This document shows, piece by piece, positions 1 to 9,683 of a DNA stretch of 57,292 nt. Origin of the DNA: Pseudomonas folii (GTDB lineage Bacteria > Pseudomonadota > Gammaproteobacteria > Pseudomonadales > Pseudomonadaceae). Within the stretch, counting starts at the first letter, position 1. Each line of letters begins with the position of its first letter. Below the pieces are notes generated by a model that worked only from the letters and a program-made list of their open reading frames with translations, ran no database searches and was not told the origin of the DNA. The position numbers were made by a program, and so were the translations under genes. The stretch lies in assembly GCF_014357575.1 (NCBI RefSeq), contig NZ_JACONW010000017.1, forward strand, positions 1-57,292, in the 5' to 3' direction.

Positions 1-285
1 CGTACTGCCTGACCTGCCGCAATCGCAGCCTTCGGCAGCTCCTACTGGGGTGGCCCGATGCTACCTGCTGCGACAAATAGTCGCATCCTTCTATATATAG
101 AAGGATGCGGTTTCTCCCGATTTGGTCCTTGAATGGAGATCCGTTTTCTGTAGGGGCTGCCGAAGGCTGGGATAGCGTACTGCCTGACACACCGCTATCG
201 CAGCCTACGGTAGCTCCTACAGGGATGGCCCGATGCTACCTGCTGCGACAAATAGCCGCATCCTTCTATATATAGAAGGATATGG
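1..285. repeat. 175-bp-offset direct repeat with REPIN and AT palindrome
   Basis: Positions 1-110 and 176-285 are near-identical copies offset by 175 bp. Each copy runs from a REP-like end (CGCAGCCTTCGGCAGCTCCTAC type) through a conserved spacer (GATGCTACCTGCTGCGACAA) into a palindrome centred on CTATATATAG. The copy-1 palindrome (82-109) is perfect over 28 bp; copy 2 (260-281) is perfect over 22 bp. A complete inverted REP pair (REPIN) lies at 148-222, and the REP at 24-45 is probably the right half of another REPIN cut by the window edge. No gene is visible before dsbB. Confidence 0.85.
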
Positions 286-522
286 TTCGTCCTGCGCAAT
301 GCAGTTACTCATGCACTGAACGGGTGCAGCCAACACCATCGGGCGGCCAAATATGCCCATATGGCGGGTACAGGCTTGAGTTGTCCTGCAGGGACCACGA
401 TTATCGCGAGCGATCAGGGCGTTGTGCCTTTACAATCCGGTGTCTGCCCTTTGGGTGCTGGTTTCAAGTCCTGCGGCATTGATCGAACGGTCCGAATGGA
501 CACCCTTTCGAAAGGTAAGTGA

Positions 523-1047
523 ATGAGCGACAACATGTTGTACCTAAAACGCGAGAAGCGCTTTCTGGTTCTGCTGGGTGTTATCTGCCTGGCGCTGATC
601 GGCGGGGCGCTGTACATGCAGATCGTATTGGGCGAGGCGCCTTGCCCGCTGTGTATCCTGCAACGCTATGCGCTCCTGTTCATCGCCATCTTCGCCTTCA
701 TCGGCGCGGCCATGCCGGGCCGCCGTAGCATCACGGCAATGGAAACGCTGGTAGTGCTGAGCGCAATAGGCGGGATTATTGCGGCGGGCCGCCATGTCTA
801 CATCCTTTCGCATCCCACCGAGAGTTGTGGCATCGACGTCCTGCAACCGATTGTCGACGGCCTGCCACTGGCCTCGATGTTCCCGATCGGATTCCAGGTC
901 AGCGGGTTCTGCACGACCCCTTATCCGCCAGTCCTCGGATTGTCCCTCGCGCAGTGGGCTCTGGTGGCGTTCGTTTTGACCGTCGTACTGGTGCCGATCG
1001 GCATCATTCGTAACCGTCGGAAATACCGCGGGCTACAGGGCCTGTAA
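523..1047 (+). CDS. dsbB: Disulfide bond formation protein DsbB
   Basis: This is an inner-membrane quinone reductase that re-oxidises periplasmic DsbA and passes electrons to ubiquinone. The 174-residue length fits the family. The first periplasmic loop carries the CPLC redox motif at residues 41-44, and the second cysteine pair is at 102 and 130, close to the E. coli positions. Four hydrophobic segments are visible (about 14-34, 45-63, 73-90, 141-160), with a basic C-terminal tail. The start at 523 is preceded by AAGG at a spacing of about 8; a second ATG lies four codons in. A strong terminator follows directly, so it is probably monocistronic. Pseudomonads often carry two DsbB paralogues, and I cannot tell which this is. 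Confidence 0.93.
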   Translation: MSDNMLYLKREKRFLVLLGVICLALIGGALYMQIVLGEAPCPLCILQRYALLFIAIFAFIGAAMPGRRSITAMETLVVLSAIGGIIAAGRHVYILSHPTESCGIDVLQPIVDGLPLASMFPIGFQVSGFCTTPYPPVLGLSLAQWALVAFVLTVVLVPIGIIRNRRKYRGLQGL

Positions 1048-1049
1048 GG

Positions 1050-1081
1050 AAAAAATGCCCCTTCGGAAAGGGGCATTTTTT
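1050..1081 (+). terminator. Rho-independent terminator after dsbB
   Basis: The stem AAATGCCCC / GGGGCATTT closes a short TTCGGAAA-type loop and ends in a T run. It begins three bases after the dsbB stop. Confidence 0.9.
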
Positions 1082-1500
1082 GTGAAAAATTCGTGAGCTG
1101 TTTGCCGACTTTTACAGATCCTGATACAAACTGTTGCTAAAAAAAACATAGTCATTAAATTTCTAGATATCTACAATCCCCGCACTTGCCGCGTTGGCTT
1201 ACCTGGCGCTGAGCATTTTCGAGGTCAAAAAGCGCCTTTTGCGCAGGCTGTGCCGTAGTGCCAGTCGGACTCTGAAGTACCATGAATGCCCGCACCAAAG
1301 GGAGTTGGCCCGTATTCCGGGCGTGATGCCACGCATTCAAACAAGAAATTAAAGATAAATATGGATTTGTCGTTACGCTATGCAAGCGTCGTGACAGGCT
1401 TTGTTCAATCCAAAAAATATGCCAACACAGGCAGGTTTCGGTGTTGGCGGTCGAAAACCAATTGCACCCGCAAGCTGCTTTTGCTTTTAGAGGTCGTGAG
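1082..1500. other. Long upstream region of the cyo operon
   Basis: About 420 bp lie between the dsbB terminator and cyoA. A plus-strand frame at about 1170-1350 is open but has no ATG and no ribosome binding site. I see no clear inverted operator and no Anr-type TTGAT-N4-ATCAA box. The cyoA promoter must lie here, but I cannot place it. Confidence 0.5.
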
Positions 1501-2469
1501 ATGAGTAAAAAAAGGTACCCCAGGTTTTTTGGCTTCTTGGCCCTTTTCAGCATGCTTTTGCTCAGTGGTTGCGAGGGCGTGCCTCTGCTCGATCCTAAAG
1601 GGCAAATAGGGCTCGACCAGCGCAACCTGATTATCACCGCAACGCTGTTGATGTTGATCGTGGTGATTCCTGTCATTTTCCTGACAATCATCTTCGCCTG
1701 GAAATATCGTGCCACCAACAAGGGTGCCACTTACACGCCTGAATGGTCGCACTCCACCAAGATCGAGGCCGCAGTCTGGGGCATTCCGCTGGTCCTGTTG
1801 GTGTTTCTGGGCTACATCACTTACAAGTCTACCCACGCATTGGACCCGTATCGTCCAATCGAGTCCGATGTGCCGCCGATTACCATCGAGGTGGTTTCGC
1901 TGGACTGGAAGTGGGTGTTCATCTACCCGGAACAAGGCATCGCAACGGTCAACAAGATCGTTTTCCCAGCCAATACGCCGGTCAACTTCAAGATTACCTC
2001 TGATTCGGTAATGAACTCGTTCTTCATTCCGGGTCTGGGCGGCCAGGTTTATGCCATGGCTGGCATGCTGACCAAGCTACACTTGATCTCTAACGAAAAT
2101 CACGAATACGACGGTATCTCCGCCAACTACAGCGGCGCAGGTTTTACCGGCATGAAGTTCAAGGCAATTGCAACGTCCAAGGCTGATTTCGACGCCTGGG
2201 TCGCCGAAGTCAAGAGTTCACCTAAAAAGCTTGAGACGTCTGAATACGCTGCATTGCTCAAGCCGAGCGAGCGTAACCCGGTCGAACTCTTCTCCTCGGT
2301 CACTCCGAACCTGTTCAATGCCATCATCGATAAATATGAAGGCATGAAACCAGGCAAGGTGAACCCTCACGAGCAGGAAGGTACTGCTCGCGAGTCGGAC
2401 GCCAATGTGGGTGAGAAGGTGATGGACATGGGTAAGGGTAAGCATTCAGCTGCTGGGGCAGAGGAGTAA
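1501..2469 (+). CDS. cyoA: Cytochrome bo3 ubiquinol oxidase subunit II
   Basis: This is the lipoprotein subunit II of the proton-pumping quinol oxidase. The frame opens upstream at 1441, but the ATG at 1501 (322 residues) is chosen because it follows GAGGTCGTGAG and gives a proper lipoprotein signal: basic KKR at 3-5, a hydrophobic stretch, then LLLSGC with the lipidated Cys at 24. Two transmembrane segments follow (about 43-65 and 88-108), then the periplasmic cupredoxin-like domain. The Cu-A ligands of cytochrome c oxidases are absent, as expected for a quinol oxidase. The charged, glycine-rich tail after residue 285 is variable. First gene of cyoABCDE; its stop is three bases before cyoB. 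Confidence 0.96.
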   Translation: MSKKRYPRFFGFLALFSMLLLSGCEGVPLLDPKGQIGLDQRNLIITATLLMLIVVIPVIFLTIIFAWKYRATNKGATYTPEWSHSTKIEAAVWGIPLVLLVFLGYITYKSTHALDPYRPIESDVPPITIEVVSLDWKWVFIYPEQGIATVNKIVFPANTPVNFKITSDSVMNSFFIPGLGGQVYAMAGMLTKLHLISNENHEYDGISANYSGAGFTGMKFKAIATSKADFDAWVAEVKSSPKKLETSEYAALLKPSERNPVELFSSVTPNLFNAIIDKYEGMKPGKVNPHEQEGTARESDANVGEKVMDMGKGKHSAAGAEE

Positions 2470-2472
2470 ACG

Positions 2473-4491
2473 ATGTTTGGTAAATTAAGTCTGGACGCGA
2501 TCCCGTATCACGAGCCAATTGTCATGATCACCCTCGCGATGATCGCGCTGGGTGGCATTGCGTTGGTCGCGGCGATCAGCTACTTCAAGAAGTGGACCTA
2601 CTTGTGGAGTGAATGGCTGACGTCAGTCGACCACAAGAAAATCGGTGTCATGTACATCATCGTTGCCATGGTCATGCTGTTGCGCGGTTTCGCCGACGCC
2701 GTGATGATGCGTACCCAGCTGGCTTTGGCCCAGAATGGTGCCGAAGGCTATCTGCCGCCTGAGCACTATGACCAGATCTTCACCGCTCACGGTGTGATCA
2801 TGATCATCTTCATGGCGATGCCATTCTTCACCGGCCTGATGAACATCGTCGTGCCGTTGCAGATCGGTGCCCGTGACGTTGCCTTCCCGTTCCTGAACTC
2901 CCTGAGCTTCTGGCTCCTGGTGTCCGGCGTACTGTTGGTCAACATCTCCCTGGGTGTCGGCGAGTTCGCCAAAACCGGTTGGGTTGCTTACCCTCCATTG
3001 TCCGGGCTTGCTTACAGTCCTGGAGTGGGGGTCGACTACTACATCTGGGCGCTACAGCTATCCGGACTCGGGACGACGTTAACGGGGGTCAACTTCCTTG
3101 TCACCGTGCTGAAAATGCGCGCGCCTGGCATGAAGTTGATGGAGATGCCGATCTTCACCTGGACCTGCACCTTCGCTAACATCCTGATCGTTGCTTCGTT
3201 CCCGATCCTGACCGCCACACTGGCCGCCCTGACTCTGGACCGTTACCTGGACTTCCACATTTTCACGAACGAGTTGGGTGGTAACCCAATGATGTACGTG
3301 AACCTGTTCTGGGCCTGGGGTCACCCTGAAGTGTACATTCTGGTATTGCCTGCCTTCGGTGTGTTCTCCGAAGTCATCTCTACCTTTACCGGCAAGCGCC
3401 TGTTCGGCCACAAGTCCATGATCTACGCCAGCGGCGGTATCACCGTCCTCGGCTTCATGGTCTGGCTGCACCACTTCTTCACCATGGGTTCTGGCGCTAG
3501 CGTCAACGCCTTCTTCGGTCTGGCAACGATGCTGATTGCGCTGCCGACGGGTGTGAAGCTGTTCAACTGGCTGTTCACCATTTACCAGGGCCGTCTGCGC
3601 TTCACCGCGCCAGTGCTCTGGACCCTGGGCTTCATGATCACCTTCTCGATCGGCGGTATGACCGGCGTTCTGTTGGCGATCCCGGGTGCTGACTTCGTGC
3701 TGCACAACAGCCTGTTCGTAATCGCTCACTTCCACAACGTCATCATCGGCGGTGCGGTATTCGGTTACATCGCTGGCTTCGCGTTCTGGTTCCCTAAAGC
3801 GTTCGGCTTCAAGCTGAACGAGAAGTGGGGCAAGGCTGCGTTCTACTTCTGGTTCGTCGGTTTCTTCGTCGCGTTCATGCCGCTGTACTTCCTGGGCTTC
3901 CTGGGTATGACTCGTCGTCTGAACGCTACTGATAACCCGGCCTGGAACCTGTACCTGGACATCGCCTGGTTCGGTGCAATGCTGATTGCCGTTGGTATCG
4001 CATGCCAGCTGATCCAGATCTTCGTAAGTATCCGTGACCGCAACAAGCCAGAGAATCTTGATCTGACTGGCGACCCATGGAATGGCCACACGCTGGAATG
4101 GTCGACGTCTTCGCCGCCACCGTTCTACAACTTCGCTGAACTGCCTAAAGCCGACGAGCTGGATGCATTCACCGCGGCCAAGCGTGACGGCACGGCTTAC
4201 AAAGTACCTGCTCACTATTCGGCGATTCACATGCCGAACAACACTGCGACTGGCCTGGTAATGGGTCTGCTGTTGACAGTGTTCGGTTTTGCCATGATCT
4301 GGCACATCTGGTGGTTGGCTATCGCCAGCCTGGCGGCGACCGTCGTGTCGTTCGTCATCCACGCTGCACGTGACGATCAAGGCTATATGGTGCCCGCTGA
4401 AGAAGTGGCGCGTATCGAAGGTGAGCAGCACAAGGTCCTCGTGGCTCAGGGTGCATACACGCCTGGCAAATCCACACTGGAACAGGTTTAA
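2473..4491 (+). CDS. cyoB: Cytochrome bo3 ubiquinol oxidase subunit I
   Basis: Catalytic haem-copper subunit that reduces O2 to water and pumps protons. At 672 residues it matches CyoB. Visible signatures are the early helix His ([14 protein letters not shown], low-spin haem ligand region), the copper-B/cross-link motif [14 protein letters not shown], the paired HH of WLHHFFTMG, and [12 protein letters not shown] carrying the high-spin and low-spin haem histidines. Many transmembrane helices are evident, more than the 12-helix core, as in bo3 enzymes. It starts at 2473 after GAGGAG, immediately downstream of cyoA. The C-terminal 60 residues form a charged cytoplasmic tail. Confidence 0.98.
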   Translation: MFGKLSLDAIPYHEPIVMITLAMIALGGIALVAAISYFKKWTYLWSEWLTSVDHKKIGVMYIIVAMVMLLRGFADAVMMRTQLALAQNGAEGYLPPEHYDQIFTAHGVIMIIFMAMPFFTGLMNIVVPLQIGARDVAFPFLNSLSFWLLVSGVLLVNISLGVGEFAKTGWVAYPPLSGLAYSPGVGVDYYIWALQLSGLGTTLTGVNFLVTVLKMRAPGMKLMEMPIFTWTCTFANILIVASFPILTATLAALTLDRYLDFHIFTNELGGNPMMYVNLFWAWGHPEVYILVLPAFGVFSEVISTFTGKRLFGHKSMIYASGGITVLGFMVWLHHFFTMGSGASVNAFFGLATMLIALPTGVKLFNWLFTIYQGRLRFTAPVLWTLGFMITFSIGGMTGVLLAIPGADFVLHNSLFVIAHFHNVIIGGAVFGYIAGFAFWFPKAFGFKLNEKWGKAAFYFWFVGFFVAFMPLYFLGFLGMTRRLNATDNPAWNLYLDIAWFGAMLIAVGIACQLIQIFVSIRDRNKPENLDLTGDPWNGHTLEWSTSSPPPFYNFAELPKADELDAFTAAKRDGTAYKVPAHYSAIHMPNNTATGLVMGLLLTVFGFAMIWHIWWLAIASLAATVVSFVIHAARDDQGYMVPAEEVARIEGEQHKVLVAQGAYTPGKSTLEQV

Positions 4492-4493
4492 AC

Positions 4494-5117
4494 ATGTCGA
4501 ACTTAGTATTGAATCCAGGAGATGCCCACGGTCACGACGACCATGGGCATGATCACCACGATGCGGGGCCAATGACCGTCTACGGTTTCTGGCTCTACCT
4601 GATGACCGACTGCGTGTTGTTCGCATCCTTCTTCGCGATCTACGCGGTGTTGGTAAACAACGTTGCAGGCGGTCCTTCGGGACACGACATTTTCGAACTG
4701 CCATTCGTGGCCGTCGAAACCGCGTTCCTGTTGTTCAGTAGTATTACCTACGGCTTCGCGATGCTGGCCGTTCACAAGGGCAAGCAGAGTCAGGTCCTGG
4801 GCTGGTTGGCCCTGACCTTCCTGTTCGGTGCTGGCTTCATCGCGATGGAAATCTACGAATTCCATCACCTGATCGTCGAAGGCTACGGCCCTAGCCGCAG
4901 CGGCTTCCTGTCTGGCTTCTTCGCACTGGTAGGCCTGCACGGTCTGCACGTGACCAGCGGCCTGATCTGGATGGGCATCATGATGTATCAGGTCAAGACT
5001 CGTGGCCTGACGTCGACCAACGCTACCCGTCTGAGCTGCCTGAGCCTGTTCTGGCACTTCCTGGACGTGGTGTGGATTTGCGTCTTCACCGTTGTTTATC
5101 TGATGGGGACTTTGTAA
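4494..5117 (+). CDS. cyoC: Cytochrome bo3 ubiquinol oxidase subunit III
   Basis: Membrane subunit III of the bo3 oxidase, 207 residues, with five predicted transmembrane helices. The N-terminal tail is His/Asp rich ([12 protein letters not shown], residues about 10-22), common in pseudomonad CyoC. The family signatures EFHHL and [13 protein letters not shown] are present, as is the C-terminal [19 protein letters not shown]. It starts two bases after the cyoB stop, and its own stop directly abuts the cyoD ATG (TAAATG), which suggests translational coupling. Confidence 0.97.
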   Translation: MSNLVLNPGDAHGHDDHGHDHHDAGPMTVYGFWLYLMTDCVLFASFFAIYAVLVNNVAGGPSGHDIFELPFVAVETAFLLFSSITYGFAMLAVHKGKQSQVLGWLALTFLFGAGFIAMEIYEFHHLIVEGYGPSRSGFLSGFFALVGLHGLHVTSGLIWMGIMMYQVKTRGLTSTNATRLSCLSLFWHFLDVVWICVFTVVYLMGTL

Positions 5118-5453
5118 ATGGCTAACGCACACGCGCATACTTCTGCTGACGACCATAGCCATGGTGTGAAGGACTATGTGATTGGCTTCGTGCTGTCCGT
5201 GATCCTCACCGCGATTCCGTTCGGCGTTGTGATGTACCCGGTCATGTCCAAGTCAGCGACTCTGATCACGATTCTGTTGTTCGCTGTGGTGCAGGTTCTG
5301 GTTCACCTGCGCTACTTCTTGCACCTTGATCGTTCTGTGGCTCAGCGTAATAACGTGTTCGCCTTCGCGTTCACTACGATGGTCATCGTGCTGCTGGTCG
5401 GCCTCTCGTTGTGGATCATGTTCAGCATCCACACCGTCATGATGGCTAAATGA
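5118..5453 (+). CDS. cyoD: Cytochrome bo3 ubiquinol oxidase subunit IV
   Basis: Small accessory subunit of 111 residues with three transmembrane helices (about 22-42, 48-68, 79-105), assisting copper binding during oxidase assembly. The family motif [10 protein letters not shown] is visible in the loop after helix 2. The N-terminal His/Ala-rich tail ([14 protein letters not shown]) resembles that of CyoC. The ATG follows the cyoC stop without a gap; GGGG about 12 bases upstream is the likely ribosome binding site. Confidence 0.96.
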   Translation: MANAHAHTSADDHSHGVKDYVIGFVLSVILTAIPFGVVMYPVMSKSATLITILLFAVVQVLVHLRYFLHLDRSVAQRNNVFAFAFTTMVIVLLVGLSLWIMFSIHTVMMAK

Positions 5454-5463
5454 GGTAACCCTG

Positions 5464-6351
5464 ATGTCCCTTAAGCACTTTATCCAAATCACCAAGCCGG
5501 GGATCATTTTCGGTAACGTGCTTTCGGTGGCAGGTGGCTTTTTTCTGGCCTCCAAAGGGCAAATTGACTTCGGCATGTTCCTGGCCGCAGTCATAGGCAC
5601 CTCATTGGTCGTGGCATCCGGTTGTGTATTCAACAACTGCATCGATCGTGACATTGACCAGAAGATGGAGCGCACCAAGAACCGTGTGCTGGTACAAGGC
5701 CTGGTCTCTCTGAGACTGGCCTTGCTCTACGCGACGATTCTCGGTGTCGGCGGGGTCGGTTTGCTGTACACCAAGACCAACCCGCTCGCAGCGATGCTCG
5801 CAGTGATCGGCTTCGTGATTTACGTCGGCTTCTACAGCCTGTATTTCAAACGCAAGTCGGTACACGGCACACTGATCGGTAGCTTGTCGGGGGCCATGCC
5901 TCCGGTAATCGGTTACTGCGCAGTGAGCAACAGCTTCGACTTTGCGGCATTGACCCTGCTGGTGATGTTCAGCCTCTGGCAGATGCCGCATTCCTATGCC
6001 ATCGCGATTTTCCGTTTCAATGACTACCTGGCTGCGAAGATTCCGGTTCTACCGGTTGAGCGCGGTATCAAGGTCGCCAAGCGGCATATCCTGCTCTACA
6101 TCCTGGCGTTCCTGGTGACCACCTTGATGTTGACCTTCGGCGGTTACGCCGGACTCAACTATCTGGCGGTTGCAGCGGGCATGGGCATGTACTGGCTGTA
6201 TATGGCCTGGAAAGGCTACAAGGCAGTCGATGACACTGTCTGGGCCCGCAAGCTGTTCGTGTTCTCCATCTTCACCATCAGCGCTTTGAGCTTCATGATG
6301 TCGGTGGACTTTCAGGTAACCAAAGATCTGCTGGTGACTTACGCCTTCTGA
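5464..6351 (+). CDS. cyoE: Protoheme IX farnesyltransferase (haem O synthase)
   Basis: UbiA-family integral membrane prenyltransferase that converts haem B to haem O, the cofactor of the CyoB active site. At 295 residues with about eight or nine hydrophobic segments it is full length. The first Asp-rich prenyl-diphosphate motif is visible as [18 protein letters not shown] (about 58-75), and the second region is [19 protein letters not shown]. The start follows GAGGT ten bases after the cyoD stop. It is the last gene of the cyo operon and ends at a strong terminator. Confidence 0.97.
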   Translation: MSLKHFIQITKPGIIFGNVLSVAGGFFLASKGQIDFGMFLAAVIGTSLVVASGCVFNNCIDRDIDQKMERTKNRVLVQGLVSLRLALLYATILGVGGVGLLYTKTNPLAAMLAVIGFVIYVGFYSLYFKRKSVHGTLIGSLSGAMPPVIGYCAVSNSFDFAALTLLVMFSLWQMPHSYAIAIFRFNDYLAAKIPVLPVERGIKVAKRHILLYILAFLVTTLMLTFGGYAGLNYLAVAAGMGMYWLYMAWKGYKAVDDTVWARKLFVFSIFTISALSFMMSVDFQVTKDLLVTYAF

Positions 6352-6371
6352 TCCACAGTTAGTCTGAAAAC

Positions 6372-6413
6372 AGAAAACCCCGTTGCTCGTTTGAGCAGCG
6401 GGGTTTTTTATTT
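6372..6413. terminator. Bidirectional terminator between cyoE and convergent gene
   Basis: The stem AAAACCCCG(T)TGCTC / GAGCA(G)CGGGGTTTT has an A run before it and a T run after it, so it can serve cyoE on the plus strand and the gene at 6433-7938 on the minus strand. Confidence 0.9.
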
Positions 6414-6432
6414 CTGGCGTTTCACCTCTCAC

Positions 6433-7938
6433 TCAATTCTCAAACCAAAACTCATACTTTCCCGTTGGCTGCTCCAGCGCATAAGCCTGCATCACCTCCC
6501 TGAGCGTTCGCGCCGATGGCTCATCGGTCGCGTAAAACGCAACGTGGTTGAACGCAGTAGCGATCTTGGGGATGTGCATCTGCAGTTCGCCGACCTTGAT
6601 CCAGTTGTCCGGCCGCTCGGGGAACCACTCTTCGTAAACGAATGCATAGTGGACGTTCTTGCGATCCATCAAATCCTTGATCCATTGCGGACCGCTTTCG
6701 GATTTGCGCAGCTTCAGCGCTTCAAGGTTGCCAAGGCCCCAAAGGTCCAGCACGTATTGCCTGGAGTTCAGCGCCACCAGCCCAAGGTCGTTGACGGCAA
6801 CCGGCGCGTTGAGCCGCTGGGCGATCTGTGACATTGGATATTGCTGGTTATAGACCGCTGCTGACGCCAGCGGTGTGCTCAGAGTGGTGTACACCAGTTG
6901 CGCGAACGCCAGTGGCAGCAGGCCGAAGATGGTCGCAGTAGTGCGCGCCTTGAGATGGGTCAGGCACAGGTGCAGGAAAAACACCCCGAGGAATGTCAGC
7001 CAATAGATCTCATAGCGTCCGAACCAGCCATTCTTGCCAAACAGCGTGTGCAGCGCGGTGACTGTAATCAGCAGCATGACCAGCAGTTTGCGGTTCGGCA
7101 TGAAGGCACACATGACCAGCATTGCGAGAATGATCCAGCCATACTTTTCAAACTGGCCAATGGCATTCATGACGATGGACGACAGCCCGGTCGTGTCCGA
7201 TTTGGCGATGACCGAGGAGGGCAGGTAGCCAACGCCCAAGCGCGCCAGAAACAGAGAGAACAGCGCCACGGCGCTCACCAGTGCCGCCCCCCAGACCAGC
7301 GGCCTCAGACGCTCACCCTTGCACAGCAAATAGAGCAACACCGGAAGAGATACCGCCAGCCCTTCGTAACGCACCAATGGCAATAGCAGGATGGCCAGAT
7401 AGACGCCATTGCTCGTGACCTGTTCGCCATAAAACTCTTTTTGCAGCACGCCCACTGCAATCAACGCCACCAGATAAATCTGCAGGCAGTGTTCCATGCC
7501 GTTGAAAATCAACCCGTAGAAGTTGGTCGCGAGAAACCAGCCGCCCAGAATGAAAAACCGATGGGCGAAGCTTGCGTCCGGCAGCAGTCGGTTGAAAAGC
7601 GAGCAGGTCAGAAAAGAGAAGCCGATGTTCAGGAGCAGCGGCACCCACAGCATCAAGCCGCCGAGCGGGGTAAACGGCGCCAGTAGAAATGGCCAGAGGA
7701 TGCTCGACGACGGAGCGGAGTATTCGCCGGGGTTTATGCCGTAATGACCGCTGAAGATGCGCCTGGCCAGATCGATATGGATATACGGATCGTCCAGGGT
7801 ATACATCAGCGTGCCGCCGTTAATGACCAGTACGGCCAGCAACAGCAGCGTCACCGGGAGACAAAACAGCAACAGCATCAGGCGGCGATCATGGGTTTTT
7901 GCGATAGAGCAGCTTGCTGCGTTGATGCCTGTATCCAT
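6433..7938 (-). CDS. Polytopic membrane protein, GT-C glycosyltransferase-like
   Basis: A 501-residue protein with about ten or eleven hydrophobic helices. After the first helix comes LDDPYIHIDLARRI, then YGINPGEYSAPSSSILWPF. An Asp pair in the first periplasmic loop followed by such a stretch is characteristic of GT-C-fold glycosyl- or mannosyltransferases that use lipid-linked sugars (ArnT/PMT type). The C-terminal 130 residues form a soluble domain (LDLWGLGNLEALKLRKSE onward). I do not recognise a specific family name, and the substrate is unknown. It stands alone and converges on cyo. Start at 7938 with only a weak GAG upstream. Confidence 0.7.
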   Translation of the reverse strand: MDTGINAASCSIAKTHDRRLMLLLFCLPVTLLLLAVLVINGGTLMYTLDDPYIHIDLARRIFSGHYGINPGEYSAPSSSILWPFLLAPFTPLGGLMLWVPLLLNIGFSFLTCSLFNRLLPDASFAHRFFILGGWFLATNFYGLIFNGMEHCLQIYLVALIAVGVLQKEFYGEQVTSNGVYLAILLLPLVRYEGLAVSLPVLLYLLCKGERLRPLVWGAALVSAVALFSLFLARLGVGYLPSSVIAKSDTTGLSSIVMNAIGQFEKYGWIILAMLVMCAFMPNRKLLVMLLITVTALHTLFGKNGWFGRYEIYWLTFLGVFFLHLCLTHLKARTTATIFGLLPLAFAQLVYTTLSTPLASAAVYNQQYPMSQIAQRLNAPVAVNDLGLVALNSRQYVLDLWGLGNLEALKLRKSESGPQWIKDLMDRKNVHYAFVYEEWFPERPDNWIKVGELQMHIPKIATAFNHVAFYATDEPSARTLREVMQAYALEQPTGKYEFWFEN

Positions 7939-8139
7939 GGCGATCTGCTCATCAAAGAAGGCGAAGGAGTCCTGTTTGTCTTACACAGGCTCAGCCTAAC
8001 CCAGCGCCACTTGATGTCAAATTAACGGCCTCAATCGCGTCCTGTTCGATGAGGTGTTTATCACGCGTCAAAATAACAACTTGAGGTATGACGAGGCTGC
8101 TGGTACGCGTGCGACCGACAGCCAGCGTCATCAATCCGG

Positions 8140-8574
8140 TTACTTGGCGAACAGCTGACCGATGTCCTTGAAGGCCTTGAACTCCAGCGCGTTGCCGCAC
8201 GGGTCGAAGAAGAACATGGTGGCTTGCTCACCGACTTCGCCTTTGAAGCGCACGTAAGGTTCGATCACAAACTTGATGCTCTGCGAACGCAGGCGCTCGG
8301 CCAGGATCTCCCAGTCTTCCCAGCTCAACACCACGCCAAAATGCGGTACGGGCACGTCGTGGCCGTCCACGACGTTAGTGCCTGCCGATTCTTGCGAGGC
8401 AGTTTTCGGGTGCTCGTGAATCACCAGTTGATGACCATAGAAATCGTAATCGACCCAATGATCGCTGGAGCGGCCTTCGGTAAAGCCGAAAATATGAGTG
8501 TAGAAATGGCGGGCGGCGGCCAGGTCGTGGACGGGAATAGCGAGATGGAAAGGGGCAAGGCTCACGGTGGTCAT
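8140..8574 (-). CDS. VOC family (glyoxalase/dioxygenase fold) protein
   Basis: A small metalloenzyme-fold protein of about 144 residues. It has two beta-alpha-beta-beta-beta modules: [24 protein letters not shown] near the N terminus and [18 protein letters not shown] near the C terminus. Candidate metal ligands are the His in FHLAIPV, a His in VPHFGV, and the Glu in ALEFKAF. The substrate is not predictable. The frame also opens at a TTG (8592); I prefer ATG 8574, preceded by AAAAAAAGG. It is divergent from the LysR gene at 8691, with about 115 bp between them, the usual arrangement for a regulator and its target. Confidence 0.85.
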   Translation of the reverse strand: MTTVSLAPFHLAIPVHDLAAARHFYTHIFGFTEGRSSDHWVDYDFYGHQLVIHEHPKTASQESAGTNVVDGHDVPVPHFGVVLSWEDWEILAERLRSQSIKFVIEPYVRFKGEVGEQATMFFFDPCGNALEFKAFKDIGQLFAK

Positions 8575-8690
8575 CCTTTTTTTATGAAGCAAAGGTTTGA
8601 GAAGATGATTTATTGTAGATAAGAATAAATTTATACAAAGCGGATATATTGACTGCTCAGCTCAAATAAAATCGATCAATCGGACGGCCA

Positions 8691-9575
8691 ATGCTGCGTG
8701 AATTAAAGACCTTTATTGCCGTGGCCCGCTATGGCACCTTCGCCGCCGCGGGCATGCATATCGGGTTGACGCAGTCAGCCGTCAGCTCGCAGATCAAGAA
8801 TCTCGAACAGGCACTGGGCGTGCGTTTGTTTGACCGCACCGGGCGTCAGGCGATTCTCAATGCCGCCGGTGTTCGCGCACTGCCCCTGGCGCAGGAAATG
8901 TTCGAGCTGTTCAACCGCATGTCGACGCCGGTGAACCCGGACGAGTACCGCGGCGAGATGAAGATCGGTGCGATTGCCAGCGCGCAAACCGGGTTCATGC
9001 CCCAGGCGCTGTTAAGGCTGAGACGTCGCGCACCGGCCGTGGAGGCCAAACTGGTGCCCGGCGTGTCGCTCAACCTGCTAAGTCAACTGGACGCGGGTGA
9101 GCTGGACGTGGCCATCCTGATCAAACCGCCTTTCGAATTACCTAAAGAGCTGCATGTTCAGGTACTGGAAACCGAACCCTTTGTGTTGATTGTGCCGCTG
9201 GATGTCGATGAGTCCGATCCACTCAAACTGTTGGCCGGGCAGCCGCATGTGCGCTATGACCGCGCTTCGTTCGGTGGACGTCAGGTCACCCGGTTTTTGC
9301 GTGAGCAGCAGATCGAGGTGCATGTCGCACTGGAACTGGACGAGCTGGACGCCATCGTCAAGTTCGTCGAAAGCGGCCTGGGTATTTCTCTGATACCTCA
9401 GGCCGGACTCTGGCTGGAGCGCGACGCCAGAGTGCGAGTCATCAGCCTGGGTGATCTGACGTTTCATCGCGAAGTGGTGTTGATGATGCGCCGCAGCCAG
9501 CGCGATCTGCCGCTGCACAAGCTGTTTACCGATTGCCTGGCGCCTGACGCCGCTGGAGAGACTTCATCTGATTGA
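8691..9575 (+). CDS. LysR-type transcriptional regulator
   Basis: A 294-residue LysR family regulator. The N-terminal winged helix-turn-helix (about 1-60) has the canonical TFAAAGMHIGLTQSAVSSQIKNLEQALGVRLFDRTGR pattern in the 15-53 region. The remainder is a periplasmic-binding-protein-like effector domain (about 90-290). LysR proteins usually control the divergent neighbour, here the VOC gene, and often themselves. The ligand is unknown. Start at ATG 8691; the ribosome binding site is weak. The neighbourhood gives no pathway clue beyond the VOC protein. Confidence 0.93.
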   Translation: MLRELKTFIAVARYGTFAAAGMHIGLTQSAVSSQIKNLEQALGVRLFDRTGRQAILNAAGVRALPLAQEMFELFNRMSTPVNPDEYRGEMKIGAIASAQTGFMPQALLRLRRRAPAVEAKLVPGVSLNLLSQLDAGELDVAILIKPPFELPKELHVQVLETEPFVLIVPLDVDESDPLKLLAGQPHVRYDRASFGGRQVTRFLREQQIEVHVALELDELDAIVKFVESGLGISLIPQAGLWLERDARVRVISLGDLTFHREVVLMMRRSQRDLPLHKLFTDCLAPDAAGETSSD

Positions 9576-9683
9576 AGGTGTATCAAGGTTTATGCGTATT
9601 TCAGGCCGCAAGCCGCGGATGATCTGGCAGAATAAGGTCATGGCCTGATTCGTCCAGGCAGCCGCTAAATGAAAGAGGGCGTT

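Noticed and set aside
1155..1350. Open plus-strand frame upstream of cyoA with protein-like residues
   Set aside because: It has no ATG, no ribosome binding site and begins just after a stop; too short to support.
3079..4704. 541-codon minus-strand frame opposite cyoB/cyoC
   Set aside because: Shadow frame of two clear conserved genes in high-GC DNA; low-complexity Arg/Glu/His composition.
7991..8170. Short minus-strand frame past the VOC gene (MTLAVGRTRTSS...)
   Set aside because: It partly overlaps the VOC gene end, has no ribosome binding site, and matches nothing I recognise.
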